A DNA stretch of 64,000 bases from Cristatella mucedo (lineage: Eukaryota; Bryozoa; Phylactolaemata; Cristatellidae). The stretch covers positions 855,001 through 919,000 of the forward strand of contig WPIO01000001.1 in the NCBI GenBank assembly GCA_009760855.2. Reading direction: 5' to 3'. The notes under the pieces were generated by a model. The model made no database searches and had not been told where the DNA came from. It was given only the letters and a program-made list of their open reading frames with translations. The translations under genes were made by a program, and so were the position numbers. Shown here in pieces: positions 1 to 12,059 of the stretch (the stretch's first letter is position 1; each line of letters opens with the position of its first letter).

Positions 1-47
1 TTGTAGCTGAAAGTTGGCAAAATTGACTGTTAGCTGATTTGATTGTC

Positions 48-530
48 TATAATGATAATAATAATTCACTTGAGACTACCTCCTCAGAGAACCTAATCTC
101 TTTGTAGTGCTCTGCATTTTCTGCAAAGAAAATGCAATTGAATGGTGAGTGATATCATGCTTGATAAAAAAAGTAGGAATAACATGGTGAGGGGTGACAT
201 GCACTGGGTCAGCATGAAAATGTGGTTAGTGGCAGTTTGCACAGTGTCAGTACGCATAACCAAATCAAAGACGAATCTCAGGGACCCAGTAAACGCTGTC
301 CTAAATAGGTGTGTTTTTAATTTCTTTTTAAATGTGGTCAAGTCAAAGGATTTTCTGACGCAAGTAGGAAGGGATTTCTAGGCTTTGGGAGAATACAAAC
401 TGAATGCACGGTCTCCAAAAAACTTACAGTGTGTACGAAGTATTGGTAGGCTGTCGGATTCCGAAAAGCGGGAGGTACGATGCTTGGTGGTGGTACGAAG
501 TCAGAATAACAGAACATACACGAACGAGAA
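48..530 (-). mobile_element. LINE-A 3' end (CR1/L2-like), decayed
   Basis: The minus strand at 93-341 encodes the C-terminal tail of the LINE-A reverse transcriptase seen intact at 30.04-31.40 kb (shared words such as TTFKKKLKTHLFRTAF). It is followed by the same 3' untranslated region and an ATT-type tail at about 48-65. Further upstream the protein match fades near 530. This is a 5'-truncated, decayed copy. Family placement is by comparison with the copy inside this window and general CR1/L2 features. Confidence 0.8.
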
Positions 531-589
531 ATATAAACTGGAGTGTCACCTAGCAGCTTTCACTCTATTTTTAATAGACCGTTATCGAT

Positions 590-3300
590 TTCCGTATTTT
601 CGTGGCCTTTGCCCTCGATTGCCGTGCATTACCCTCGAATGCAGGTTAGCGATTGCTTAAAATGATGTGGTTGCACTTTTGATACGTCGAACAGTGATAA
701 AGAAATTGGATTTTTTCCACAAGCTTTGTTTGTAATTGCAACAGAAAATCAGAGATTGCTGCATTGTCTCGTTCAATGGCAGTCAGTTGCCATGCATTGC
801 CCAAGGTTAAATTCCAATGATGAAGTATGTGCTTCCACAGTGAGCGTAATGTGGTAGAATAGTTACAAATTATAACAGCCGCTTTCCAGAAAATTTGTAG
901 CAGATTGCAGTAGAGGTTGAGCCATTGCAGTTGAGTGCCGGGCATTGCCGTCTATGGTGCCTTTGTCGGTTGTTTAAAAGAATGTGGCTTCATTTTTAGT
1001 ACAGTGTAGTGCAATACGTAATAAAGGTTGGAGCTTCTCTTGGAATCTGTCGTTCTGGTTGTAATGGACCGTTATGGATTGAAGTAATTTCCCACGGACA
1101 ATACCATCAATTTCCGTGCATTGCCTCGATTGAAACCAAGCAATGCCTTAACATACTGCAAGAACACAGTTACATGTTAAGCGGAATGAGAGCTGCCACT
1201 TCTTAAAGCCAATGTTCTTAATTTGTCACAGTTGTGCTTTCGGCCCCCTGCCACGGCTGTAGATTGTTGTGCATTGCTGACAAATAACGAAAAAAGAAAC
1301 TTTAAAATGCCGATATTTGACATTGGATACAGAGGAATGTTATCAGTAAAAATGATTGGGGCTGTACTCCGCCAATTTCAAATCGATTTGCCGTAATTTA
1401 GAGTATTGGTCCTTGCCATTACTGTCATTTGCCGTTCATTGCTCGCGATTGTACGTGCTTGATAGGTTGAAAATATATGATTGCACTTTAAACGGAGTTC
1501 GCCGTGACAGGTGAAATAAATTTAATCTTGCCCCAGTCACCTTCCAGTGATTTGCGATGGATTATAATGGTGTGCCGTATTTGCCACGGCCACTGCCTTT
1601 GATTGCCATGCATTGCCCAAAATTGAACGGTCAGAGCTGGGTAAAGGGTCTAAAGTGTGTGCGTGCACAGTGAGATGTTATGCTAAATGAGAATGGGAGC
1701 TTGGTGTACCCAATTTCTCTTCGATTTGATGCGGTATGATGTATTGATCCCTGTCATTACTTGGAATTGCCGTGAATTGCTGATACTTAATGAGCAAAAC
1801 AGCTTGAAATGCCTAATATTTCACTTTTAGCATAAAGAAATGTGAAATGCGGTGACAAATGGCTTTTCGTGCAGCAAGTTTTTTGTTAATGTGCCACGAA
1901 TGATAGTGCATTGCTGCTTCCAGCCTAGCCGTTGCCGCAGATGGCCATGTATTTCCCGAGATTGAAGTAGCACAATCAATTAAAATTATGTGGTTGGCTT
2001 TTACCACTGTGCTTTGGAACACGCATTCAAGATTGGAGCATTGCAAAACCAATTTCAGGGCATTCGCATCAAATTGCTGCAGTGGCCCAGGCCATTGCAG
2101 TCGATTGCAGCACAGTGCTGCCTAATGGTCGAGGCAATTGTAGTGAAATTGTCCGATTACGCAATAAACGATGATTAAAGCAACGTGCGATAACTATTAT
2201 AACACAACGTCTACCTATTCTGGTCGTTTATTAGGCAGTTTTCGGTGGATAGACATTTTAGCCCGGGCTATCGTAATTGATTGCAGTGAGTTGCTGCAGA
2301 ATGGTCAAAGCAATTACCGTATATTTACGAGTAGACAAAACACGAAGAGTAAATCACCTTGAAACTGTAATTAGAGCGTCTAGTGTACTCGCTCTGATCG
2401 TTGTGTGGTGGATTGTAGAGGATTAGGGCGAGTTGAGGAAGATTCAGGTTTGGGATGCACAGTTGTAGTCGATTGCAGTCAATTGTATGAGAACTCGTAT
2501 GCAGAATAGAGTAAAAATATGTGGATGCACTTTGAACTGAGTCTAGTAACCTAGGTAATGTCAATTAGTGCTCGGCGATGGCAATTCGAGTACGATTTGC
2601 AGTGGAATATAGTTGATTGTCGTAATTTCGCAAGTCATTTCAGGCGATCACCACTCATTGCACGTGTTAAAGGATGCACAATTTTAATTTTACGTGGGAG
2701 TATTTGTAACGTTACGCACTTTATATGCAATTAAAATGAGCTCGGCATAATCTATTTCAATCTTTCTGTGGTAGATTCGGTGGATTGGTTGTGGACTGGC
2801 GTGGGCTACAGTAGTCGATTGTAGTGCACCACACGAGTATGGCGGTGCAAATGTAAGTTAATTTTTTAGGTGCAATTGCTGCAGAATATGACGACATATG
2901 CAATAATTAATGAAGCTTTCTGAATAGGATTTCAGTCGTTTCGCCTTGGAATGCAGTGGATTTCAGTGGATTGTGGCATTCGCCTGGGCCACTGCAATAC
3001 TATTTCTGTGGACACAAGAATTTTTGAGGGGAGTCGTGTGAAATTTCCTGGTTACATTGTACTTGTAGGTATTTTGATATTGCAAGATGTTCATGGCTGT
3101 GTGAAGCTGATATGTGGTGGATTTGAACCGAACTAAAATGGATTGCCCCGAATCCTAGTTAAGGCATCCGGCATTGTAGCACGTTGGCATAAGTGGCAGT
3201 GCACACAGTGACACGAAATTTGTTGGATAATTGCAATGAAACCCGTACTACAATATCAGCCCCAAATGGGAGTTCGGCAACGTTAATGTCTGGTCAATAT
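590..3300. repeat. Diverged tandem satellite, period about 165 bp
   Basis: The word GATTGCCGTGCATTGCC and close variants recur near 612, 782, 940, 1113, 1262, 1430, 1600, 1762, 1910 and 2085, about every 150-170 bp. A second word, near AAAATGATGTGGTTGCACTT, recurs near 658, 978, 1476, 1984 and 2512, at multiples of about 165 bp. Later units (2.2-3.3 kb) are more diverged but still rich in GATTGCAGT. I read this as an old satellite array of roughly 16 units. Open frames in it are accidental. Confidence 0.6.
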
Positions 3301-5390
3301 TAGCCTAACTAGGTTGGATTGTGGATGATGGTGTTGGAAGCTGTTTTTCGTCTAACCTGGCGTTTAAATGCAGAACCAGCTACTGTAGTCCGCCCGTATT
3401 TTATTATAGTGGAGTCGCACACCGGCTTTCTGCTACATGCACTCACGTAAAAAACATGTGATTAGCTTGACGTCAAATTGGTGGCCATCATCGGATGGGT
3501 GCTGAACTAAGAGTAAGAATGCCAGGCATATGCTCCAGTCACTCAAATGATGTAAGCATATCGCACGCTATTCAGTAGGCTATATGGTACCTAAAAAGCT
3601 CTAGGAAATAAATCGACAAAAAGGTGGAGATATTCTCTCGGTGCTGACACAGTGATGAGGTGAAAGATCGCTGTCGTAGGTTCAGCCTTGCGTCATTTGT
3701 AAGATGGGAGCTATACGATTAGTGCAAACTCTTTTTTGCCGCTACACTGATGGGAAAAAAGTGTAGTTGGGCGTTCGAGCTTGAGCACTCGTGCGTGCTT
3801 TAGCAACTTGAGTATTGACTTGCGTACTAAGGCAGTGACTAAGGCTCTTAAAAATGACAATATTTAACAGCAGGTCACCCGAGATTGAGATTTTAAGTGC
3901 TGTCACTAGAAGGACTCACTTCTTGCTTGCGATCTTCACTTGATTAAGAGGTTTAGCGAGTGGCTGGATGAAAGACCTAAAATAGATCTTCTTTAATGTC
4001 TATTTGCCCTAACTCCTGTACTCTACCTAAAGGCTGGTGCAGGTGAACGGAGGGAAACTTCAGATCAAAGTACGAAAACTGGTCGTATGCGAGGGGGAAG
4101 AGAGGGGTCGCTCAGCCGGGCTGAACTGAGGAATGGTTGGATGAGCAGACGACGATACCTGCAATCACTTGCTACTCGCAGGCAATGTCTAGCTCACGAA
4201 AAGGCTTGAAGTAAGGATTGCAAACTTTCTATTGTTAAGTAAAGTTTCTGCTACCGTGGTGGCACACTAAGTAAAATGATTGCCTTTCACGATGTCGATC
4301 TTGAGGTCTGGATTACATTCCTGCTGTGTGCCATCCTTCATTGCAGATGCAAGTAGTGCCAATAGTCATAAAGGCTCTGCTGTTGCTATAGAAAGAGGCT
4401 ATCAAATCAGCTAAAAATTGTCTCAGCTATGCCTCACACAATTTTGTTCCTACTGTAAGCATTGTATGCAATACAGCGGCTTTTTCCTCAACTTCGTCTC
4501 TTGAGACCAACTCTCTATGGGGACTTACTGCATGAGACCAGCAACTACTCGTGCACGTGGGAATGGCAAGTGAACCTATAGAGGTGGGGAAACCCAGACT
4601 CTTTACTTGCGCTCCTGAATTTCTCTCGAATAGTTTGACGTTCATTCTATGGTAATTGCCTCCCAGAGTGTAGGCAAGACCACGCTACTGTACCCAGGCA
4701 CACCCGATTACAACTTTACAGACCATAGCAAACCTGGAAACTCTGCACAACTTCTGAACCTTGGCCCACCCCAGCGAACCTAAGCGTGCTCCTGAAGACC
4801 CCATAGTGAACTCCAAAGCATTCCGGAGAATCCCAGCGAAAATCAGGCCACTTCTCTTCAAGCACACATGGGCAAATTTTTTTGAACCTTAGAAGGCAAC
4901 TGAAAACCCCAGTCAGCCCAAATGCTTTCAATTGGATTCTCAACAGCAGCACAATCTGGCTGTTCATAGTGTCACATTGTTGCAATAGGAAGCCAGCCAA
5001 TTGAGGTAGAGATAAACTGGCAGAGCAATGATTGATTCACTTTCAAATAATTGCGGACGACTTTTGATAGCTTTGTTGCTGCTGGTGCCTGATCTGACCT
5101 GATATCCGGGCTGAGTATTTTCAAGTCTAAGTACTATCGACTAGCTTGGGGTCGAGCAGACGTGAGCTAGTCAGCTGGTCTTGCCTAGGGCTTACATGCA
5201 GCCTATGATCGCGTGCTGAGGAGGAAGACGTGCAGTAGCAAAGCCTTGTACCGGTAGCTGACCCAGGGCAGCTCCTTCAATCGAGAACCGCGTGTCGCTT
5301 CTTGAGCACAATACGCCGGCGGATTCTCCTTTACCAGGCCCGGCGTTTGTCTCTGCTGCTAGATGCATCAGTACCCCAAAGCCCCTGTAA
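3300..5390. other. No recognisable gene
   Basis: Only short open frames on both strands, none resembling a known family. Composition is near the host average. I see no tandem structure or tail that would mark a transposon, though old repeat sequence is likely. Confidence 0.5.
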
Positions 5391-5392
5391 AT

Positions 5393-7900
5393 ACGTCAAT
5401 AGTAGAAATAATGCACTTGATACAACGACCTCAGAGAACTTAATCTCTCTCTAGGTGCTTAGCATTGGCTGTAAAGGAAACGCGATCTGATGATTAGTGG
5501 CAGCCTGCTCGATAAACAGCAAGGATGATACGATTAGGTATGAAATGCATAGGGTCAGCATGAACGCACAGTTTGTAGCAGCATGCACAAATATGCACTG
5601 ACAAACACATAAAGGACAAATCATAGGGACCCACTAAAAATGCTGTAACAAATAGATGTGTCTCTTTTTTATTGTTTAATGTGGTCAAGTCAGGGGATGT
5701 CGTGACGGAAGTCATGAGTTCCAGGCTATAGAGCGTACGAACAAAAGGCATGGTCTTCAACGAGTTTGAGGTCTGTACAAGGTATAGGTATACGGTTAGA
5801 TTCCAAAAACAGGCGGTATTATGCCTAGCGTGGTGGTGTAGTACATCTGATAGGTAGGCTGGAGCAAAACTATCAAGGTACGTAAAAGTGAGTGACAAAG
5901 CCTTAAAGTCGCAATGTTGCATGACTGATATCCACTGCAGGTCGGCGAGAAGTGGTGCAATGTAGCAACTGCGATGGTAACGACAGACAATCCTAGCAGC
6001 AGAGTTTTGCACTAAGCGGCTGATTGCACAGGCCAGTAGACCAGCAAGCAATGAGTGACAGAAGTCAAGAAGGGATGTCACAAATGCATCGACCAACTTA
6101 GATGTGATATCCCAGTACAAACAAGCCCGAATTTTGGCCATATTATGCAATTGCAAGTAGGCAGACTTGACTGTGAAGCTGACGTGATCGCTTAATGAAA
6201 GATTAATTTGGTATATGGCGCCTAGATTTCTTGCAAACTGAGCGGAAGATATTCTGGCAGAGCCAATTTTGAGCGTTTGCCTTTCCAATTTCTAAATCGG
6301 ACATGGCTTGCTCATAAGTAGTAAGTTGGTGTTATCATTAGTCAATTTACTGCCATCCATGTGCGGGTGTCATCAATGAATACAGCAAGGTGAGTTGAGC
6401 ATTTGACGTGCTCAATATCCAGGAGGGATCGAAGCAAAGGTGCTATTCAGCATCATTGGCCTAGAAGTGAAAGCCTAGATTGTGAGCATCTAACGGATCA
6501 GCTATAAGGAGAGTATAAACTGAGAGAGGAAGTGGACCTAGCACAGGCAATGAGGTACGCTGAATTTAGGTGGATCCTCAAAGGTCTTTATCTATTCGCA
6601 GCAATAAACTGGAGTCTTCCACTCAGATAGATTCTGAACCGTAGCAGTACAGTACCAGTGATGCCTAGGCTGTCGACAGCTGTCAAAACATCAAGCAGAA
6701 GAAGCAGAGAGACATTAACCACGTCTGCATTCCTGAGAATGTCGTCATACTTAATAAGGAATACTCTCTCTGTTGAGTGACTAGCTCTAACCCAGAGTGG
6801 AACTTACATGCTATGTTTAAATTCCCAATATTAGAGTTATATTTGTCTGCTACAAATAGTTCGAGTAAATTTGATAGACATGGAAGAAGGAAGAATAAGC
6901 AGAAGCTACTTATGTCCTGTTGCTCTAGCATTGGTCTCTAAATTAGTTGCCGAACAGCAGCTTTTTTATGTATGCACGGATACAGCCTGAAATTATGGAC
7001 AAAGTTGGCATGTTAGTTATGCATGCCAGCACAAGGTCTAAGCAATATTGAAGTAGGGCAGTGAGAGCAGGGTCTAAAGAACTAGTATCCTTCGTTGACT
7101 GGGAGAAGAATTTCCAGATAAGGTTACTCATAGCATCAATAAACATAGTTAATGAGGTAGTGAGCCAACTCGATCAACAGGAGTAAGGTGGTTGATGTAA
7201 TTAAGGGACGAGTCTAGAGGGAATGCTTCAACCTTAGATACGGACGGTCAGATTCTTTATACGTTGCTGACAAAGAAGCTAGAGTAGCAATCAGCTAGGT
7301 CATCACAAGAATGACTAGGTAAGGAGTTATCCTGAGAGTGGTTAAGGAGACGGCTGATAGTAGGCGTACGCATTATTGGATTGTGCATCAGTGATTCAAT
7401 AGTATTTGTTTAGAAGCTAAGATTGGCCTATGGAAAAAATGATTGGTATAATATACAATAGTTTCATAAACCTGATGGTGTACCATCACGATATTTTGCA
7501 GGCTTCCTCGAGTTTTATTTTGTTGACCTAGCTATTTAAATGTCTGCAGTACATCATAGATTGTTTCGGTGAGGCCCCGCAATAGGCTTACTTAATTGTG
7601 CATCCTTGTTAAGCACTTCAGCAAGCGTCCCGTTGTAGCACTACTATTGACTCGAGGTTGGATAGGGAAGTGAGCAGCTAGGGTATGAAGATATTTTCAC
7701 GCTGACAACATTGATGTCGGTGTTCTTGAGGTTCACAATTCACAGATGAATTCGGATGCCCAAAATGGTGCTCCGGTAGGTTGAGGATTGCTTTTATATT
7801 CAGGTTCACTCCTAAAAACCGCAAGTGCTAGGTTGATACGCTTAGCTCACTGTAATCCTTAGTGTATAGCTCAAGCCAGCCTGATGTCGTGACGTTACCT
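5393..7900 (-). mobile_element. LINE-A, long decayed copy (minus strand)
   Basis: The ATT tail lies at about 5400-5412. Reading leftward on the minus strand, 5494-6288 matches the C-terminal half of the LINE-A reverse transcriptase (KIRACL, ITSKLVDAFVTS, LLADLQW). 6943-7146 matches the linker before the RT palm (SLDPALTALLQYCLDLV). Decayed coding-like sequence continues to about 7.9 kb. The palm region (about 6.3-6.7 kb) is deleted or scrambled. Stops and frameshifts are frequent, so this copy is dead. It is longer than the other copies at its 5' side. Confidence 0.75.
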
Positions 7901-9440
7901 AATTCGATGCCATTAAAATAGTTTTGTTTCTAATGTGTGCTCATTAATTACCGTTTAGAATAATGGAAATAGAATAAAACATACTTATGACTTTAGCAAA
8001 CCTGCATCCTTTGACGCATTTTTAAAAGTCTTGGAGTGTTTAACAATTTTTCAATGAGCAAGAAAATAATGTGATTACAAATATTATTAACATTAGCAAC
8101 ATCTTCTTCCGGGCTGAGAGAGTCGCTCACGATGGAGAAAGGCTTCAGTTTAATGGTCCTACCGTAAAATTAGTTTATATTTTATTAAAACATATCTTAA
8201 TAAAATATGTTCTAAAAGTGCTTGAAAACTGTTGTTTTAAGGATCTTGGACGACAAAGCAATTAGGTAAGCTGTCCTATTGCTGGATAGCAGCATGGGAT
8301 ATGAAGTAGAATCTTCGAGTGGTGGTTGTCTGATTTCCATTTGGAACCATTTTGGAATACAAGTATATTGACTGCTGGTAAATAATATAAACGTTATAAA
8401 ATAATACGTTATAAAATAGAATAGTGACTCAAATACATTTTTTACTCAAAAAATGATAGCGGAAAAGGAGTGGGTTCTAGAGATGTCGAGTATCATTATT
8501 GAGCTTAATTATGATAAAACCGTCACCAGCAAAATTTTGAAACAATACCTTATGGAATGTCGTAAGCTGAAACAAAGCTCTATTTTCCGAATTGGGTGAT
8601 GGTTTATTGTGAAATGACACTGAAATAGACACAGGTACGTCTTTAAAACTAGCTAGATGAGATACATATCCAGAACTGATTCAAAATATGCAGACATCAG
8701 TCTCTAGGGCTTTTTAACTGAATAGTGAATATTGGTGTGCTCGTTGGGAGCTCTCATAAATGTACAGTATTTGCATCCAATATGTGTATCGAGGCTGCGA
8801 ATTTAACCTGGAAGCACAAAACAGACTTTACAAAAGGAGTTTAAAAAATTCTTGATTTTTTTCTAAGCTACGTTTTTGACTTAGTGTTAGCTTTGATTGT
8901 CAAAGGAAGAATCTAAGGAGACAATCTATTATTATATATTATATACAGGTGATTAACCAATCAACCAAGAAGGCTATCAAACACTCAGAAAATCCTATTG
9001 CAGACATTCTTTTATACTGGAGTTTCCAAAATTTGGCGATCGATCGGAGCTGAATGAAAATCAAGAGTAGAATACCTAGAATGATCCAGAAAGCTTAGCA
9101 AGTGGTATGCTGGAAATACGTAGCTGAGGCGGGTGGGCACAGGGGTTGACATGCAAGGTGTTTCTAGCGGACGTGAGATGTTGGATTTACGTTAGTAAAT
9201 AAACAATTTCCATTTTCGAATGCATTTGTTTTCAGGAAAAAACGCTTCGAGTAACCAGCCAATATATTGGCAGGTTTAGCTGTAGCCAGATCTGCTTTTT
9301 CAAGCTCACAATGCTCAGAGTATGATTGATCACAGGCGGTCATAATCTCTAGCTAGTGTTTGAATGAGAGATTTAGATGCTCCGTGTCTTTAAAAAGTCT
9401 CAGTTGTCTCTGAATCAGCACGAGCTCTAAAGTGGCAAAA
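7900..9440. other. AT-rich stretch without recognised features
   Basis: No convincing coding frame. There are several short AT-rich runs (for example near 8390-8420 and 8930-8945). Nothing resembling a repeat family of this window was seen. Confidence 0.5.
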
Positions 9441-9446
9441 TCATTT

Positions 9447-9722
9447 GGGATATAGCGTAGTGGTACAAGGCCTGCATTGCATTAGCCAGGTCTCACATTC
9501 AATCCCTACCGTCTTGAGATTTTTATCTACTAAACATGCTGTACACGTGAACACTGTGCATGTCATCTATAACCATTTAATGCTTGAAGTTTGAAAAAAA
9601 TTGTCAAAATTGTGCAAGTTACCAGAAGTCATTTGATGGTGCTCGTTTTATATCATATGTACATTGCCTAGAAAGAGATTCATTTCTCTAAGGGCACTAT
9701 AAACATTTGTTATTGTTATAAA
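9447..9722 (+). mobile_element. SINE: tRNA-Ala-like head, LINE-A-like tail
   Basis: The first ~67 bp resemble a tRNA-Ala: A-box-like TAGCGTAGTGGTA near 9452 and a B-box-like ATTCAATCCC near 9497, with a TGC triplet between them in the anticodon region. The 3' end (about 9668-9722) reads CCTAGAAAGAGATTCATTTC and then an AT-rich tail, matching the 3' terminus of LINE-A. The layout is that of a SINE mobilised by a LINE sharing its tail. A functional tRNA gene is unlikely because the acceptor stem does not pair well. Confidence 0.6.
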
Positions 9723-9729
9723 TAATATT

Positions 9730-10365
9730 CGGCAGATAACTGTGGATATTATGTAGCATAATATCACGTCGTAGCTGGAGTATACAAATAAATCTGCTAG
9801 CAGTCTCTGCTTTACCTAGGACTTTCCTTAGTTACAGATACTTTGCTTGTTGCTGATACCTCCAGCAGGAACCTTCTGATGAAGCAGCTGCTCAGTGTGG
9901 GCACTGCTTTTTGGGCAAAATGTGCATGTTACAATTGTTGTGTTCTTCCGTGATAGCAGATTGATTTTATTGCTGCCCATCTGGTGAGATGAGTTCACCT
10001 GTTTAAGCTGACGACACTATATTTGTCTAGAGATCCGGCCTCTACAGCAGCACCAGCTTACTGCTCTGGCTGTGGTTTTCTGTGAGCATTTTATAAGGCG
10101 ATCTTCTAAGTAGCCTATGGTATACTAAATACGTTAAACTAAGAATGCGTGTAAGGCTTAATTGTGTAAGATCTTCAAAATATATCCAATCAGTTGCTAT
10201 TTCGTCTTCTAAAATTCAAAGTAAAATAAAAGATATAAAATCCAATGATGCATTGTAAATGATAACAATTTCACTAAAACATGCATAGGCTAGTGATCTT
10301 TTTACCTATTTAGGAAATCCTTGTAAATACTTCGTTTGAAGAAGTATACATATCTGTTAATTGTA
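9730..10365. other. No recognisable gene
   Basis: Only very short frames; nothing matched a protein family or a repeat of this window. Confidence 0.5.
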
Positions 10366-10367
10366 TT

Positions 10368-10420
10368 GTATATTATTATGTTATATTATATTATATATTA
10401 TATTATATTATATGTATATT
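10368..10420. repeat. AT microsatellite
   Basis: Runs of TTATATTA/TATAT units. Simple sequence with no sign of function. Confidence 0.85.
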
Positions 10421-10534
10421 TTAAATGAGTGAATTGTAGGTTGGCATTCAATTGCAATCAGAAATTGTGGTTTGTTGCTATAAATCAGCTTTCGCTTTCT
10501 CGCCTTGTGACGTGCAGCCTATCTTTTTACAGCC

Positions 10535-10945
10535 TGAAACCTGAATATTTTAGGTCAAATCAAATTGGATTTTGCATAGTAAATATGATTGCAAATTTTT
10601 TTTCTTTTGTTAAAAAACAAGTTTTTATTGATAAGTCGTGATGAAAATGCAAAGAAGGCATTGTTTTTGCGTTTTCTGCTATGATTACAGAATTAATGGC
10701 CTAAAACATTTAGCGAACAAAATTAGTGCTTTGATCGGTGCTTTTTAAACCTGAATATGTTTTTCAAAAGCATTGGAGTTTGCATAGTAAATATTATTGG
10801 AAAATACGCTTTAATTTAAATAAACAAGTAATTACCGATATTACTATTGATAAGTCTTGTTGAAATGCAAAAGAAGGCTTGATGTGAGCATTTCCTGCAA
10901 TGATTACAGGAGCAACGGCCTAAAAAATTTAGCACAAATATTACA
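10535..10945. repeat. Diverged tandem duplication, unit about 210 bp
   Basis: CCTGAATAT, TGCATAGTAAATAT, TATTGATAAGTC, ATGATTACAG and GGCCTAAAA occur in the same order at about 10540-10710 and again at 10750-10930, offset 210-219 bp. The two units are clearly related but differ at many positions, so the duplication is old. Confidence 0.7.
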
Positions 10946-10949
10946 TATA

Positions 10950-11100
10950 TTGGTGGTTTGATGACTGTGGAAGAATAAAAGAACGTGAAACCAAAAGGCT
11001 CAAATAACAACGATTGCCTTGAATGGAGTTTTTCCTAATGCACTTTTAGCTACAATATTACCAGAAAAGAACTTAAAAAGGTACACGTTGGGTGATTCTT
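10950..11100 (-). pseudogene. F5/8C (discoidin) last-exon remnant
   Basis: On the minus strand the frame ending at 11000 contains FFSGNI followed by a proline-containing segment, then an in-frame stop, then FHVLLFF. This parallels the third exon of the F5/8C gene at 45.32-45.46 kb, which has VFQGNI, a KPIVG segment and LHVLSFF. The stop breaks the domain. Together with the exon-2 remnant at 11.70-11.75 kb it suggests a second, broken gene copy in the same orientation. Confidence 0.6.
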
Positions 11101-11299
11101 TTACTAGCACAAATATTCTCATGTCGTGGAATGATTTAAATAACTCAGCAAGCTGTTTAGATTTCATATGGCCAAGTAATTGCATTTTTTTAACCTCTGA
11201 TTCAACGTTATTCCATATCACTGTATTTTTCTGATTTAACGGCTTTATTCAAACTAATAATCCGTATTTAAATAAACTTTGTTAAAATAAAATAGCAAG

Positions 11300-11695
11300 C
11301 ACAAACATTGTTAAATGTTGTTCTTGTTTTACAAAAGTCTCCCCCAAAGTTGCACATTCCACATATAGTGACACATCGCGACTTTTTTGGGATTTCTTGT
11401 ATTTTTACACACTGGTTGTTGAGTGCACCTGTTGCTTCTCGGCCAGTAATGTATGCCCCACCTGCAGCAGGTGGTTTACCAATTGGCTCGGTGCAGCCTT
11501 TGATGCAAGCGTGTGGCCCACCACAGTGGCCCACCACAGATGCACTCCCTTATCTGTAGGGAGTCAGCTCCTAGCTTGTATATGTACCCACTGGGGGAAT
11601 AAAGACTGAGTCTCGTTCACTGCTCACGTTCGCCCACTCGTGACTTCGTGTCTCCTTGAGAGTCCACTAGCACTGCTGCTGCCGGAGACACAGTG
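11300..11695 (+). mobile_element. Solo-LTR-like or other retroelement fragment
   Basis: The segment has an AATAAA near 11599, then a GC-richer stretch ending CCGGAGACACAG next to the broken F5/8C exon 2. An AATAAA followed by a short R/U5-like part would fit an LTR, but no partner LTR or target-site duplication was found. A piece near 11450-11500 (CTGCAGCAGGTG, TCGGTGCAGC) recurs near 15345-15390, so part of it belongs to a dispersed repeat. Confidence 0.35.
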
Positions 11696-11696
11696 A

Positions 11697-11752
11697 GGCA
11701 ACGTGGTTATGGTTTGATCTTCCAACCGTGATAATTTGTTTAATTAACGAAA
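11697..11752 (-). pseudogene. F5/8C exon-2 remnant
   Basis: Read on the minus strand this encodes IKQIITVGRSNHNHV, closely parallel to IKQIATAGRPNHNQF at the start of exon 2 of the F5/8C gene at 45.74-45.86 kb. The match stops abruptly at about 11697, where the retroelement-like fragment begins. This fits insertional disruption of the exon. Confidence 0.65.
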
Positions 11753-12059
11753 ATAAAATTGTTCCACGTAATTAACGAAGCATATAGTTTGAAGATAAAT
11801 TTTGAAAAACCTTATGAAAAGCTATCAGTAAAATTTAGAGTACAATTTTGATGTTTGACTGGCAGATAATATAAATTTAATGTAGGGATTAGCATGTCTG
11901 TCAGCATCCTAGACGAGGTCAAACCTCTGAATTAATTTTAGGCTTGTCCCACTGAGATGCCCTTAAAACAAATCCACAGCGAAGAATACCGATCTAAGAA
12001 CCAAGAAACAAGTTAGGAATTTGCAATGATCGTCCTGACGCTTTTGGGTTAATAACAAT

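Noticed and set aside
9447-9515. Functional tRNA-Ala gene
   Set aside because: The stems do not pair well, the internal boxes deviate from consensus, and a LINE-like tail follows, so a SINE is the better reading.
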